A stretch of DNA of 64,000 nt from Microbacterium lacus (GCF_002812805.1 NZ_NMUM01000022.1:186001-250000); one strand, 5' to 3'; shown: positions 26,318-35,247, numbered from the stretch's first letter. The notes: generated by a model from the sequence alone, not told the origin. Numbers and translations are program-made.

Positions 26318-27483
26318 GCGGCCGATTGTACGGCCGCGACCGAGGCCGCCACGGCCTCGCCCAGCGTGCGAGCATCGGCGGCGCCATCCGTCGTCCCGAT
26401 CCGAGCGGAGAAGGTGAAGCGCACGGATGTCTGCGCCACCTCGCCCGGTATGCCGATCGCGAGCAGCACGTGCGAGGGCTCGTCGCTGCCGGCCGCGCAC
26501 GCGGAGCCGCTCGAGGACACGATGCCTCGGCGTTCGAGTTCGAGGAGCACGGCTTCTCCGCTCGTTCCGGCGAAGGTGAAGCTGGCCGTGCCGGGCAGGC
26601 GGTGCACGGGGTCGCCCGTCAGGCGTGCCGCGGGGATCGCGTCGAGAACCTTCGCGACGAACGCGTCCCGGAACCCGGCGACGCGGGCGGATGCCTCGGC
26701 GCGCTCGGCATCGGCGAGCGTCAGAGCGGTCGCGAGCGCCACCGCGCCGGCGACGCTCTCGGTGCCGCTCCGACGGCCGCGCTCCTGGCCTCCGCCGTGG
26801 AGCAGGGGTTCGAGCGGAATCCGTCCCCGCACCGCCAGTGCACCCGTTCCCGGGGGAGCGCCGACCTTGTGCCCGGCGATCGAGATCGCGTCGACGCCGA
26901 GAGTCGCGGCCGACAGGTCGAGCCATCCGGCCGCCTGCACCGCATCGAGGTGGATCGGAACCCGTCGGGCGCGCACGATGGCGGCCAGGGCCGGGACATC
27001 CTGAATCGTGCCGATCTCGTTGTTGGCATACCCGAGGGTCACGAGCGCGGTCTCGTCGCGGAGTGCCGTTTCGAGGTCGCCCGGATCGACACGGCCGACC
27101 GCGTCAACCGGCAGCTCTGTCACCGTGAACCCGTGCACCCTGCAGAGGTAATCAACGGATTCGAGGATCGACTCATGCTCGATCGGGGTCGTGATGATGT
27201 GGCGCGCGCTGCCGGCGTGGCGGGAGAGATGCGCGGCGATCGTGATGCCCTTGACAGCCAGGTTGTTCGCCTCGGTGCCGCCCGAGGTGAATACGACGTC
27301 GCTCGAACGCATCCCGAGGATGCGAGCGACGGTGCCGCGCGCGTCGGCAAGCGCGGCCGCCGCACGCTCGCCGAACGTGTGGTGGCTCGAGGGGTTGCCG
27401 AACTCGGTCGTCAGGTACGGAATCATCGCCTCGAGGGCCTCGCGCCGCACGGGGGTGGTCGCTGCGTTGTCGAGATAGAGCAT
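26314..27483 (-). CDS. nadS: NadS-type cysteine desulfurase of the NAD operon
   Basis: 389 residues of the IscS/NifS PLP fold. It starts MLYLDNAATTPVRREALEAM; the PLP lysine is in 'ISIAGHKVGAPPGTGAL' and the catalytic Cys loop is 'SSGSACAAGSDEPSH'. The enzyme removes sulfur from cysteine for Fe-S assembly. Located directly after nadC, it corresponds in position to nadS of Corynebacterium glutamicum (ndnR-nadA-nadC-nadS), which is thought to mature the [4Fe-4S] cluster of NadA. It starts 6 bp after the nadC stop. Confidence 0.92.
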   Translation of the reverse strand: MLYLDNAATTPVRREALEAMIPYLTTEFGNPSSHHTFGERAAAALADARGTVARILGMRSSDVVFTSGGTEANNLAVKGITIAAHLSRHAGSARHIITTPIEHESILESVDYLCRVHGFTVTELPVDAVGRVDPGDLETALRDETALVTLGYANNEIGTIQDVPALAAIVRARRVPIHLDAVQAAGWLDLSAATLGVDAISIAGHKVGAPPGTGALAVRGRIPLEPLLHGGGQERGRRSGTESVAGAVALATALTLADAERAEASARVAGFRDAFVAKVLDAIPAARLTGDPVHRLPGTASFTFAGTSGEAVLLELERRGIVSSSGSACAAGSDEPSHVLLAIGIPGEVAQTSVRFTFSARIGTTDGAADARTLGEAVAASVAAVQSAA

Positions 27484-27489
27484 GGGGTG

Positions 27490-28362
27490 TCAGTCCGCGG
27501 ATTCGTGCGAATCGTCCACGAGGATGTCGAGCCCGAGGTCCAGCGCCGATGCGGAGTGCGTCAGGGCGCCGACCGAGATGATGTCCACGCCCGTCTCGGC
27601 GATCGCCCGCACCGTGTCGAGCCGCACGCCGCCGCTGGCATCCACGAGCGCACGACCCGCGACCTGCTGAACACCACGACGCAGGTCCTCGAGCGAGAAA
27701 TTGTCGAGCAGGATCGTGCCGATCCCCGCGGCGAGAACCGGTTCGATCTGATCGAGCCGATCAACCTCCACCTCGACATGCGTCGTGTGCGGCAGCCGCG
27801 CGATCGCGCCCTGCAGCGCCGCCGTGACCGAGACGCCGCTGCGCTGCAGTACGGCCAGATGATTGTCCTTCGCCATCACAGCGTCTGAGAGCGAGTGCCT
27901 GTGGTTGTGGCCCCCGCCGCTCGTCACGGCATGCCGCTCGAAAGCCCGCAGGCCCGGCGTGGTCTTGCGCGTGTCGGCGATCCGCGCGCCCGTGTGTGCG
28001 ACCTCGGCGACGAAGCGCGACGTGAGGGTAGTGATTCCCGACATCCGTTGCACGAAGTTGAGGGCTACGCGCTCGGCGGTCAGCACACCCCGCGCGGGTC
28101 CCTCCGCGACCGCGAGAACGGTTCCCGGAGCGAATTCGGCACCGTCGGCGACCGTGAGGGCGACACGAATGGTGGGATCGGTCAGCCGGAACGCCGCGGC
28201 AAAGACCTCGCCGCCGCTGAAGACGCCGTGGTCGCGTGCGACCAGTTCGGCACGCGCGACCGCGGTCGAGGGGATGAGGAACTCGCTCGTGACGTCGCCC
28301 CAGGGGGCGTCTTCTTCGAGCGCCGCCGACACGGCGCGATCGATCGTGGCCCGGGTCAGCAT
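27490..28362 (-). CDS. nadC: Quinolinate phosphoribosyltransferase (nicotinate-nucleotide pyrophosphorylase)
   Basis: 290 residues, normal length. It converts quinolinate and PRPP to nicotinate mononucleotide, CO2 and PPi. Motifs: 'EDAPWGDVTSEFLI', 'ALNFVQRMSGITTLTSRFV', 'IADTRKTTPGLRAFERHAVTSGGGHNHRHSLSDAVMAKDNH' (the basic PRPP/quinolinate site) and 'EVEVDRLDQIEPVLAAGIGTILLDNFS'. The start overlaps the nadB stop by 7 bp, so it is read as part of the nad operon. Confidence 0.96.
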   Translation of the reverse strand: MLTRATIDRAVSAALEEDAPWGDVTSEFLIPSTAVARAELVARDHGVFSGGEVFAAAFRLTDPTIRVALTVADGAEFAPGTVLAVAEGPARGVLTAERVALNFVQRMSGITTLTSRFVAEVAHTGARIADTRKTTPGLRAFERHAVTSGGGHNHRHSLSDAVMAKDNHLAVLQRSGVSVTAALQGAIARLPHTTHVEVEVDRLDQIEPVLAAGIGTILLDNFSLEDLRRGVQQVAGRALVDASGGVRLDTVRAIAETGVDIISVGALTHSASALDLGLDILVDDSHESAD

Positions 28363-29978
28363 CCTGCGCTCCCGACGAGGGCGGGGGAATGAGTGGGGGC
28401 GTGTGAAGAGAGGCTCGGGTCATCGCTGCGGTAATGAGCGCCGACAGACTCGCGCCGCGCGAGGGCGGCACGGATGGTCGCGGCCGCGAGCTGCAGCAGG
28501 TTCTCGTCCTCGAACTCGGCCTGCGAGCGCGGCGTACGCGGCTGAGCGAGCCATCCGTCGACGAGACCCTGCGCTCGCCGCAGCCCATGTTCGTCGCGTA
28601 CGACCCCCACGCTCTCCCACATCACGCGCTGCAGCGCCGCGCGCGTGAACGGCATGTGCTCCGCTGTCGCAGATCGACGCTCCGTGCCTCGCGGTACGTC
28701 GATCTGCGACAGCGGAACGGAGCGCTGGGGGGCGGGGGCGGGGGTGTCGGGCGAGGCGAGGGCGGCGGCGGCCCGCGCGCCGAACACGGCGCCCTCCAGC
28801 AGCGAGTTCGACGCCAGCCGGTTGGCCCCGTGCACGCCGGTACGGGCAGCCTCGCCGACCGCGTACAGCCCGGGCAAGCTCGTTCGTCCGTCGAGATCGG
28901 TCCCGATCCCGCCCATCAGGTAGTGCGCCGCGGGGGTCACCGGGATCGGATCGCGTGCCCAGTCGAGACCCCGCTGACGCACGGCGGCATCGATCGTGGG
29001 GAAGCGACGTGTCAGGAAGGATGCGGTCGAGCTTTGATCTCCCGAGCCCTGTTCCGTTGAGCCCTGTTCCGTCGAGCCCTGTTCCGTCCAGCCCAGCCGT
29101 GTTGCGTCGAGGTGGACCGGCCGACCACCCTGCTCGATCATGCGGAGGGCGATGGCCCGCGCGACCACGTCACGCGGCGCGAGTTCGCCGTCGGGATGCG
29201 TGTCGAACACGAAGCGGCGACCGTCGTCGTCGATGAGGGTCGCGCCCTCACCACGCACGGCCTCCGAGATCAGGAACGGCTCGCCCGCAGCCAACACCGT
29301 CGGGTGGAACTGGACGAACTCGAGGTCCGTTACCTCGGCACCGGCCCGAAGCGCCGCGGCGATGCCGTCGCCGGTGGCCACGGATGGGTTCGTGGTGTGG
29401 GCGAAGAGCTGGCCCGCGCCCCCGGTCGCGAGAACGACGGCGTCGGCCCGGAGCATCCGTCGACCCTCCGTCGTGAGCAGGTCGACACCGCTCACGCGCC
29501 CCTCGACGAGCGTGAGATCGACGAGGAATGCGTGCTCGATGATCTCCATGGCCGAGGCGCGGACGGCTGCGACGAGCGCGGTCTCGATGGCCGTGCCCGT
29601 GGCGTCCCCGCCCGCGTGCAGCACGCGCGGGTACGAGTGCGCGGCCTCGAGGCCCTTGACGAAGTCGCCTGACGCGTCACGGTCGAAGGCGACGCCGAGC
29701 GCGATCAGTTCGCGGATGCGTTCCGGCCCCTCTGACACGAGCACCTCGACTGCGGCGGGGTCGCCGAGGCCCGCGGCCGCGGTCAGCGTGTCATGCGCGT
29801 GATCCGCTGCCCGATCGTCGGCGAACATGACCCCCGCGATGCCGCCCTGCGCATACCGCGTGTTGGCGTGCTCGAGCACGTCTTTCGTCACGAGCGTGAC
29901 CTCGATGCCCGCGCGGGCGGCGTGCAGCGCGACGGTCAGTCCCGCTATGCCGCTGCCGACGACGATCGCGCTCGTCAT
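28356..29978 (-). CDS. nadB: L-aspartate oxidase
   Basis: 540 residues. It oxidises L-aspartate to iminoaspartate with FAD, feeding NadA. FAD-binding GxGxxG: 'SAIVVGSGIAGLTVALHAARAG'; 'NTRYAQGGIAGVM' and 'PAAHYLMGGIGTDLDGRTSLPGLYAVGEAARTGVHGANRLASNSLLEG' are the family's hallmark segments. The ATG at 29978 overlaps the nadA stop (ATGA). Between the substrate and cap regions there is a low-complexity insert TEQGS x3 from a 15-bp tandem repeat (29044-29088), unusual in this enzyme. The C-terminal helical domain is complete. Confidence 0.95.
   Translation of the reverse strand: MTSAIVVGSGIAGLTVALHAARAGIEVTLVTKDVLEHANTRYAQGGIAGVMFADDRAADHAHDTLTAAAGLGDPAAVEVLVSEGPERIRELIALGVAFDRDASGDFVKGLEAAHSYPRVLHAGGDATGTAIETALVAAVRASAMEIIEHAFLVDLTLVEGRVSGVDLLTTEGRRMLRADAVVLATGGAGQLFAHTTNPSVATGDGIAAALRAGAEVTDLEFVQFHPTVLAAGEPFLISEAVRGEGATLIDDDGRRFVFDTHPDGELAPRDVVARAIALRMIEQGGRPVHLDATRLGWTEQGSTEQGSTEQGSGDQSSTASFLTRRFPTIDAAVRQRGLDWARDPIPVTPAAHYLMGGIGTDLDGRTSLPGLYAVGEAARTGVHGANRLASNSLLEGAVFGARAAAALASPDTPAPAPQRSVPLSQIDVPRGTERRSATAEHMPFTRAALQRVMWESVGVVRDEHGLRRAQGLVDGWLAQPRTPRSQAEFEDENLLQLAAATIRAALARRESVGAHYRSDDPSLSSHAPTHSPALVGSAGC
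29044..29088. repeat. 15-bp minisatellite (three copies) inside nadB
   Basis: Three near-identical units of gagccctgttccgtY (29044-29058, 29059-29073, 29074-29088) encode TEQGS-TEQGS-TEQGS on the minus strand. The repeat is in frame and could vary in copy number without breaking the protein. Confidence 0.9.
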
Positions 29979-31309
29979 GCCGTCACCTGCGGTGCGGGCT
30001 TGGCGGCCAGCATCCGTTCGAGCGCGATGCGTGCGGGCTCGGCGACGTCCGCGGCGACGGTGATTCGGTTGCGGACCTCGCCCGCGACGAGCTGCTCGAG
30101 CACCCACGCGAGGTAACCGGGATGGATGCGATACATCGTCGAGCACGGGCAGACGACGGGATCGAGGCAGAAGATCGTGTGCTGCGGATGCTCGGCCGCG
30201 AGCCGCTGGACGAGGTTGACCTCTGTGCCGATCGCAAAAGTTGTCGGCTCGGTCGCGGCCTGGATGGCCTTGCGGATGTAGTCGGTCGATCCGGCCTCGT
30301 CCGCGGCATCGACGACCGGCATCGGGCACTCGGGGTGCACGATCACGCGGACGCCCGGATGCCCGGCGCGCGCCTTCTCGATCTGGTCGACCGTGAAGCG
30401 GCGGTGCACCGAGCAGAATCCGTGCCACAGGATCACGCGGGCGTCGTCGAGCGTCGCCTCATCGTTGCCACCGAGCGGGCGATTCGGGTTCCACATCGGC
30501 ATCTGCTCGAGGGGAACTCCCATCGCCTTGGCCGTGTTGCGGCCGAGGTGCTGGTCGGGGAAGAAGAGCACGCGACGGCCGCGCGCGAAAGCCCACTCGA
30601 GCACCGTCCGCGCGTTCGACGAGGTGCAGACGATCCCTCCGTGCCGCCCGACGAACCCCTTGATGGCTGCCGACGAGTTCATGTACGTCACCGGGATGAC
30701 GGGCACCAAGCCATCCGCGTCCACGGCATCCATCGGGCCGTAGACATCCTCGAGCTGCTCCCAGCACTCCTCGACCTGATCGATGTTCGCCATGTCGGCC
30801 ATCGAGCATCCGGCGGCGAGATTCGGCAGGATGACCGCCTGCTCGGGGCGCGAGAGCAGGTCCGCGGTCTCGGCCATGAAGTGCACCCCGCAGAACACGA
30901 TCGACTCGGCCTCGGGGTGTGCCTGGGCGGCGTTCGCGAGCTGGAACGAATCGCCCACGTAGTCGGCGTGCCGCACGACCTCTTCGCGCTGGTAGAAGTG
31001 CCCGAGAATCACGACGCGGTCGCCGAGTGTGCGCTTGGCGGCCAGGATGCGCTCGTGCAGCTCGGCCTCGGATGCCTCGCGGTACTCGAGCGGCAGTTCG
31101 CCCTGGCGCGGCGAACCGGCCGGGATCACATCACCCATCGATGACCCCGGACCGTATCCCGGGCGTCCGTCGAAGCTCCACGGCCCCGCGGCGAGGTCGG
31201 TATTGCAGGTCTCGGCGTCCGAGAGGCCCGCGGTGATCCGCTGTATCTCATGATCGACCGACGGGTTCAGCATGGCGGTCGTGCTGAGGGTGAGGGGAGT
31301 GGCGTTCAT
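29975..31309 (-). CDS. nadA: Quinolinate synthase
   Basis: 444 residues, the long actinobacterial type. It condenses iminoaspartate with dihydroxyacetone phosphate to quinolinate. The [4Fe-4S] cysteines are in 'SIVFCGVHFMAETADLL' / 'AAGCSMADMANIDQVE', 'IVHPECPMPVVDAAD' and 'LDPVVCPCSTMYRIHPGYL'. The N-terminal 60 residues are a family-typical extension. The start ATG at 31309 overlaps the stop of the Nudix regulator gene (ATGA), and its own stop overlaps nadB, so the operon is tightly coupled. Confidence 0.96.
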   Translation of the reverse strand: MNATPLTLSTTAMLNPSVDHEIQRITAGLSDAETCNTDLAAGPWSFDGRPGYGPGSSMGDVIPAGSPRQGELPLEYREASEAELHERILAAKRTLGDRVVILGHFYQREEVVRHADYVGDSFQLANAAQAHPEAESIVFCGVHFMAETADLLSRPEQAVILPNLAAGCSMADMANIDQVEECWEQLEDVYGPMDAVDADGLVPVIPVTYMNSSAAIKGFVGRHGGIVCTSSNARTVLEWAFARGRRVLFFPDQHLGRNTAKAMGVPLEQMPMWNPNRPLGGNDEATLDDARVILWHGFCSVHRRFTVDQIEKARAGHPGVRVIVHPECPMPVVDAADEAGSTDYIRKAIQAATEPTTFAIGTEVNLVQRLAAEHPQHTIFCLDPVVCPCSTMYRIHPGYLAWVLEQLVAGEVRNRITVAADVAEPARIALERMLAAKPAPQVTA

Positions 31310-32130
31310 GTCGTCCTCGAATCGAAGGATGCGCGGCTCGGTGCCGGGGCGGGAGCGGGTGCGGCGAGCGGGCCGCGCTCGGCCAACTCGACATCCTGGT
31401 TGTAGCGGTACAGGCGGGCGGGGCGGTGGCTGCCGGTGCGGAAGCCGTCGGTGGGGATCAGGGTTCCGGAGTTCTCGACCTGACGCCGGAAGTTGGCAGG
31501 GTCGAGCTTTCGGCCGAGGATCGACTCGTACACCTCGCGCAACTCGGCGAGCGTGAATTCATCGGCAAGCAGGCCGTGCGCGATCCGCGAGTAGCCGGCC
31601 TTGTTCCGCAGGCGCCAGAGCGCGTAGTCGACGATCTGGTTGTGATCGAAGGCAAGCGTCGGCAGATCGGCGGCATCGAACCAGGCCACGTTCTCGGGGG
31701 CGTCGCCGGCAGCGGCGTGGGCCGCAACTTGCGCGTCGACCTGAGCCGAACGCAGCAGCGCCCAGTACACGATCGACACGACGCGTGAGGGCGAGCGGTG
31801 GACGTCTCCGAACGCGTAGAGCTGCTCGAGATAGCTCGGTGAGAGACCGGTGGTCTCGCCGAGTGTGCGGGATGCCGCGGCATCCAGTCCCTCGGTCGTG
31901 TCGAGCCATCCGCCCGGCAGTGCCCACAGTCCTGCGTAGGGATCGCGCGTGCGCCGGACCAGGGGCAGAACGAGCGCAGCCGAGTCATCCTCGGGGCGTC
32001 GCCTCAGCGTGAAGATCACGGTCGAGACCGCGACGCGCGTGGCCTCGGCGGCGGGAGCGGCAAGCACTTGCGACTCCGTGGCCGTGGCCGTGGCAGAGGG
32101 AGCTGTGCTCATGGTGTGCTGACTCGACAT
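31306..32130 (-). CDS. ndnR: NrtR/NdnR-type Nudix-related repressor of NAD synthesis
   Basis: 274 residues from the ATG at 32130. The Nudix domain (about residues 25-150: 'RVAVSTVIFTLRRRPEDDSAALVLPLVRRTRDPYAGLWALPGGWLDTTEGLDAAASRTLGETTGL') has a degenerate Nudix box, RTLGET instead of RExxEE, expected for a sensor rather than a hydrolase. A winged helix follows ('HGLLADEFTLAELREVYESILGRKLDPANFRRQVENSGTL'). NrtR proteins sense ADP-ribose or NAD and bind operators of nad genes. It is the first gene of the operon; gene order matches C. glutamicum ndnR-nadA-nadC-nadS plus nadB. A reading frame back to 32190 is rejected because it runs through both operators. Confidence 0.9.
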   Translation of the reverse strand: MSSQHTMSTAPSATATATESQVLAAPAAEATRVAVSTVIFTLRRRPEDDSAALVLPLVRRTRDPYAGLWALPGGWLDTTEGLDAAASRTLGETTGLSPSYLEQLYAFGDVHRSPSRVVSIVYWALLRSAQVDAQVAAHAAAGDAPENVAWFDAADLPTLAFDHNQIVDYALWRLRNKAGYSRIAHGLLADEFTLAELREVYESILGRKLDPANFRRQVENSGTLIPTDGFRTGSHRPARLYRYNQDVELAERGPLAAPAPAPAPSRASFDSRTT

Positions 32131-32147
32131 CTCTAGGGCGACGCTGG

Positions 32148-32168
32148 TTCGAGTCAAGGTGACTCTAA
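32148..32168. promoter_or_regulatory. NdnR/NrtR operator copy 1
   Basis: A 21-bp near-palindrome: TTCGAGTCA, three bases, TGACTCTAA. The 9-bp arms mismatch only at the third base. Read on the minus strand it contains the TAGAGT -10 box (32162-32167) of the nad operon, so a bound repressor would exclude RNA polymerase. Confidence 0.85.
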
Positions 32169-32190
32169 CCTCCATCGATCTTAGTGTCAT
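32162..32190 (-). promoter_or_regulatory. Promoter of the ndnR-nadABC-nadS operon
   Basis: ATGACA (32190-32185), exactly 17 bp spacer, TAGAGT (32167-32162). Transcription would start near 32155, giving a roughly 25-nt leader before the ATG at 32130. Each hexamer is buried in one of the two operators. Confidence 0.75.
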
Positions 32191-32201
32191 GCCGACTCGA
32201 A
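32181..32201. promoter_or_regulatory. NdnR/NrtR operator copy 2
   Basis: On the minus strand this reads TTCGAGTC, four bases, TGAC, one base, CTAA and agrees with copy 1 at 16 of 21 positions, in opposite orientation. It contains the likely -35 element ATGACA (32185-32190). Confidence 0.82.
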
Positions 32202-32345
32202 GGCAAACGTTGTGCGCCGCAGCCCCGCCCCGTGGGCGGGCGCGCGGGTCGCAACCTGCCGGGACTTCTCAGCGACGCGAATTATCCTGAGTCCGGCGCC
32301 CGGCCGCTCGATTGTGCGAGTCCGGAGGCAGAGAGGGGCAGGCGC

Positions 32346-33518
32346 ATGCAGGTTGTCGACATCGTCGTGCTCGTGCTGCTTCTCGTCGCTCTCATCATCG
32401 GGTTCCAGCGAGGTTTGCTCGCGAGCCTCGGGACCCTCGTCGGACTCGGCATCGGCGCTGTCGGCGCGTACTGGCTGATGCCCTTCGTGACGGCCGCTCT
32501 GCCCTGGCCGATGTGGCGCGCGCTCGCCGTGATCGCGGCCACGCTTCTGCTGTTGGCCGGATGCGCGGCGCTGGGTTCCGCCGCGGGCAATGCTCTGCGA
32601 CGCGGCGTCGACCGTACGCCGCTGCGTGGCGTCGATCGTTTGCTGGGCGGCGGTTTGACGCTCGTGGCCGCGGCACTCGCCGTGTCGCTCGTCGGCTCGG
32701 GCCTCGCGGCCACCGGAACGCCCATTGTTTCGACCGCGATCGCCTCGTCGCGCGTGCTCACCGTCATCGAGAGCATCGTGCCGCGACCCCTCCAGGCGGG
32801 ACTCGCAGAGCTGCGCGGCGCCGTACTCGGTGACGCGATCCCCACACTCGGCGGACTGTTGCTGCCCGGCACGGCGGCAGTCCAGCCCCCCGTTCAGCTC
32901 GACGACCCGGAACTCGCGGAGGCCGCGGCATCCGTCGCTCGTATCACCGGAGTGGCATACGCCTGCGGGCTGAGTTCGAGTGGCTCCGGTTTCGTCATCG
33001 GCGCCGACCGTGTCGTGACGAACGCTCACGTCGTTGCGGGCGTCGATCGTCCGGTCGTCGAGCTGCCCGGCCGCGAGGCGCGCGACGGCCGGGTCGTCTA
33101 CTTCGATCCCATCGGTGACATTGCCGTGATAGCCGTCGACGATCTTGACGCGGAACCCCTGGATGTCGTTCCCGTGCTGCCCGCGGGTTCGTCGGCGGCC
33201 GTGCAGGGCTATCCGCACGGCGGACCCTTCGAGTCCATGTCGGCAGCGGTCCTCGCGGTCGGGACGGTACCGGTGCCGGACATCTACGACGAATCCTCGA
33301 ACCTCCGCGAGATCTACACACTCGAGGCGAACGTGCGGCCCGGAAACTCGGGTGGCCCGTTGCTGACCGCCGACGGAGATGTTGCGGGCCTCGTCTTCGC
33401 GCGCGGCGGGGAGCAGGAGAGCCGGGGCTACGCGTCGACGTCGACCGAACTCGCTCCGATCGTCGAGGGCGCCGCGGGATGGCAGAGTCCGGTGTCGTCC
33501 GGCAGCTGCACGCGCTGA
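32346..33518 (+). CDS. MarP-like membrane serine protease (CvpA domain plus trypsin-like domain)
   Basis: 390 residues. The N-terminal half is a CvpA-type four-helix membrane domain ('VVDIVVLVLLLVALIIGFQRGLLASLGTLVGLGIGAVGAYWLM' and two further hairpins). The extracytoplasmic protease has the triad His in 'VVTNAHVVAG', Asp in 'FDPIGDIAVIAVDD' and Ser in 'VRPGNSGGPLL', with two Cys (CGLSSSGSG and the C-terminal CTR) that could form the redox-controlling disulfide known in M. tuberculosis MarP (Rv3671c), needed for acid and oxidative stress. TATCCT at 32283-32288 is the probable -10, and GAGAGGGG serves as ribosome-binding site. It is divergent from the NAD operon. Confidence 0.93.
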   Translation: MQVVDIVVLVLLLVALIIGFQRGLLASLGTLVGLGIGAVGAYWLMPFVTAALPWPMWRALAVIAATLLLLAGCAALGSAAGNALRRGVDRTPLRGVDRLLGGGLTLVAAALAVSLVGSGLAATGTPIVSTAIASSRVLTVIESIVPRPLQAGLAELRGAVLGDAIPTLGGLLLPGTAAVQPPVQLDDPELAEAAASVARITGVAYACGLSSSGSGFVIGADRVVTNAHVVAGVDRPVVELPGREARDGRVVYFDPIGDIAVIAVDDLDAEPLDVVPVLPAGSSAAVQGYPHGGPFESMSAAVLAVGTVPVPDIYDESSNLREIYTLEANVRPGNSGGPLLTADGDVAGLVFARGGEQESRGYASTSTELAPIVEGAAGWQSPVSSGSCTR

Positions 33519-33552
33519 CCCCGCTCGCCCCCGCTCGCTCTGGCTTCAGCCA

Positions 33553-33620
33553 GCGAAACACCCCTGCTGCGACGAAACACCCACGGGCGCGAGGTGTTTC
33601 GTCGCACCAGGGGTGTTTGG
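33553..33620. repeat. GCGAAACACC double-palindrome, copy A
   Basis: Arms 33556-33581 and 33593-33618 pair over 26 bp with a single mismatch around an 11-base loop; each arm itself holds two AAACACC motifs, so the element reads as two nested palindromes. It is downstream of the MarP-like gene. Related copies are at 38645-38713 and 39889-39957. Confidence 0.88.
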
Positions 33621-33700
33621 GGGAGTGTGTGGGCGCGGGGCGCCCCTGGGTTGTTCCGCGTGTCGCCGAAAGGGGATGCGGCGCGGGGCCCCTCGGTGGG

Positions 33701-33706
33701 TATGCT
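33701..33706 (+). promoter_or_regulatory. -10 box of the gcvTHP operon
   Basis: TATGCT, about 55 bp ahead of the first glycine aptamer, is the best TANNNT candidate; transcription would begin near 33713. No clear -35 consensus is seen. Confidence 0.45.
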
Positions 33707-33761
33707 GGCCGCGTCGGGCCTCCGGATTCGGCGATAACTGAACACCGGCCCTATGACCCCT

Positions 33762-33953
33762 TGCGGGAGAGCCCCGGCACCGCTTCGCGCCGGGCACCGA
33801 AGGAGCAAGCCTCCCCGCCAATCTCTCAGGTATTGCGTACCGCGGGGGTCGGGCCACTCTGGAAAGCGATCCGCTCGTGCGGATCCGCCGACGGTGAAAG
33901 CCGAGTCATCCTGATCGATGTCTCGGCGAAACTCTCAGGCAGATGACAGAGGG
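33762..33953 (+). ncRNA. Tandem glycine riboswitch upstream of gcvT
   Basis: Aptamer 1 (about 33762-33840) has the conserved GCGGGAGAG, GGCACCGAAGGAGCAA and AATCTCTCAGG segments. Aptamer 2 (about 33854-33953) has CTCTGGAAAGCG, CCGACGGTGAAAGCC and GCGAAACTCTCAGGCAGATGACAGAGG. The two are joined by a short linker, the classic cooperative arrangement that turns on glycine-cleavage genes when glycine is abundant. Downstream, GAGTTC (33955-33960) is complementary to GAACTC (34000-34005) next to the gcvT start, with an inner GGGCG/CGCCC hairpin, which may form the expression platform. Confidence 0.95.
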
Positions 33954-34005
33954 GGAGTTCACCGGGCGTCGATCGGCGCCCGCCCGCACCACCACGGGAG
34001 AACTC

Positions 34006-35247
34006 ATGCCAGACCCCACCCCGCCGACGACGGCCCCACCGGGCGATGCTGCGCGCTCGCCCGAACCTCGTCGAACGGTACTTGCCGAAGCCCACGAGCG
34101 GCTCGGCGCATCCTTCACCGACTTCGGCGGGTGGTGGATGCCGGTGCGCTACAGCTCGGAACTCGCCGAGCACCACGCCGTCCGTACAGCCGCAGGCCTG
34201 TTCGACATTTCGCACATGGCCGAGTTCATCGTGAGCGGCGAACGCGCGGGCGAGTTCCTCGACTACGCGCTGTCGGGGCGGCCCTCCACGATGCGGCTCG
34301 GCAAGGCCTCGTATGGCTTCGTGTTGACCGAGAGCGGCGGCATCGTCGACGACGTCATCGTCTACCGCCTCGGCGACGGCCACTACGTCGTGATCGCGAA
34401 CGCCGGGAATCGGGATGCCGTGGCCACCGCGCTGGCGGAGCGCGAGGCATCCGTCCCTCCTCCCGCGCCACCGACACCGTCCGAGCCCGGCGCTGACGTC
34501 TACTTCGGTTTCGTGGCGGGAGCCACGGGCTTTCGTGTGGAGGATGTCTCGGACGACCTCGCGCTCATCGCGGTGCAGGGCCCGGCATCGGTCGCCATCC
34601 TCGCCGCGACCGAGGGGCTCGACGAGTTTGCGCCGAGCCTCGGTGACCTCGGCTATTACGCCGCAGCGGCCGCTCGGTTCGATGGGGCTCCGGTGTTCGT
34701 CGCCCGGACGGGCTACACAGGCGAGGACGGTTTCGAGCTCGCCGTGCCCGTTGGTCGGGCCGAGGAACTCTGGAACGCGCTCCTTGAGGCGGGAGAACCT
34801 CTCGGACTCGTGCCGGCCGGGCTTGCCGCACGCGACACCCTCCGGCTCGAGGCCGGCATGCCGCTCTATGGGCACGAGTTGTCGCGGAGCATCCGTCCCG
34901 CTCAGGCGGGTCTCGCGCGCGCGGTTGCGAGCGACGGGGACTTCGTGGGTCGCGAGGGCGCCAGCGCGGCGTTGGCTCCGGATGTTCGTGTGCTCGTCGG
35001 CCTCGCTTCGGAGGGCCGCCGGGCCGGGCGTGCGGGCTATGCCGTGTTCGACGGCGACGGACCGGCCGCGACCGAGGTGGGCGAAATCACGAGCGGCGCG
35101 CTCAGCCCGACGCTCGGGCATCCGATCGCCCTCGCCTACGTCGACCCGGCCGTTTCGACCCCCGGCACGCAGCTCTACATAGATGTCCGCGGTACGCGCA
35201 TCCCCGCGACCGTCACACCCACCCCGTTCTACCGGAGGAAGAAATGA
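34006..35247 (+). CDS. gcvT: Glycine cleavage system T protein (aminomethyltransferase)
   Basis: 413 residues. It takes the aminomethyl group from lipoyl-GcvH to tetrahydrofolate, giving 5,10-methylene-THF and ammonia. Family segments: '[49 protein letters not shown]', '[20 protein letters not shown]', '[13 protein letters not shown]' and '[21 protein letters not shown]'. The start ATG at 34006 has GGGAG five bases upstream. It is the first gene behind the glycine riboswitch; its TGA overlaps the gcvH ATG. Confidence 0.96.
   Translation: MPDPTPPTTAPPGDAARSPEPRRTVLAEAHERLGASFTDFGGWWMPVRYSSELAEHHAVRTAAGLFDISHMAEFIVSGERAGEFLDYALSGRPSTMRLGKASYGFVLTESGGIVDDVIVYRLGDGHYVVIANAGNRDAVATALAEREASVPPPAPPTPSEPGADVYFGFVAGATGFRVEDVSDDLALIAVQGPASVAILAATEGLDEFAPSLGDLGYYAAAAARFDGAPVFVARTGYTGEDGFELAVPVGRAEELWNALLEAGEPLGLVPAGLAARDTLRLEAGMPLYGHELSRSIRPAQAGLARAVASDGDFVGREGASAALAPDVRVLVGLASEGRRAGRAGYAVFDGDGPAATEVGEITSGALSPTLGHPIALAYVDPAVSTPGTQLYIDVRGTRIPATVTPTPFYRRKK

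Noticed and set aside
32130-32190. An upstream ATG at 32190 extending the Nudix regulator by 20 residues
   Set aside because: It would place the start inside the -35/operator; a start at 32130 fits the promoter and the domain boundaries.
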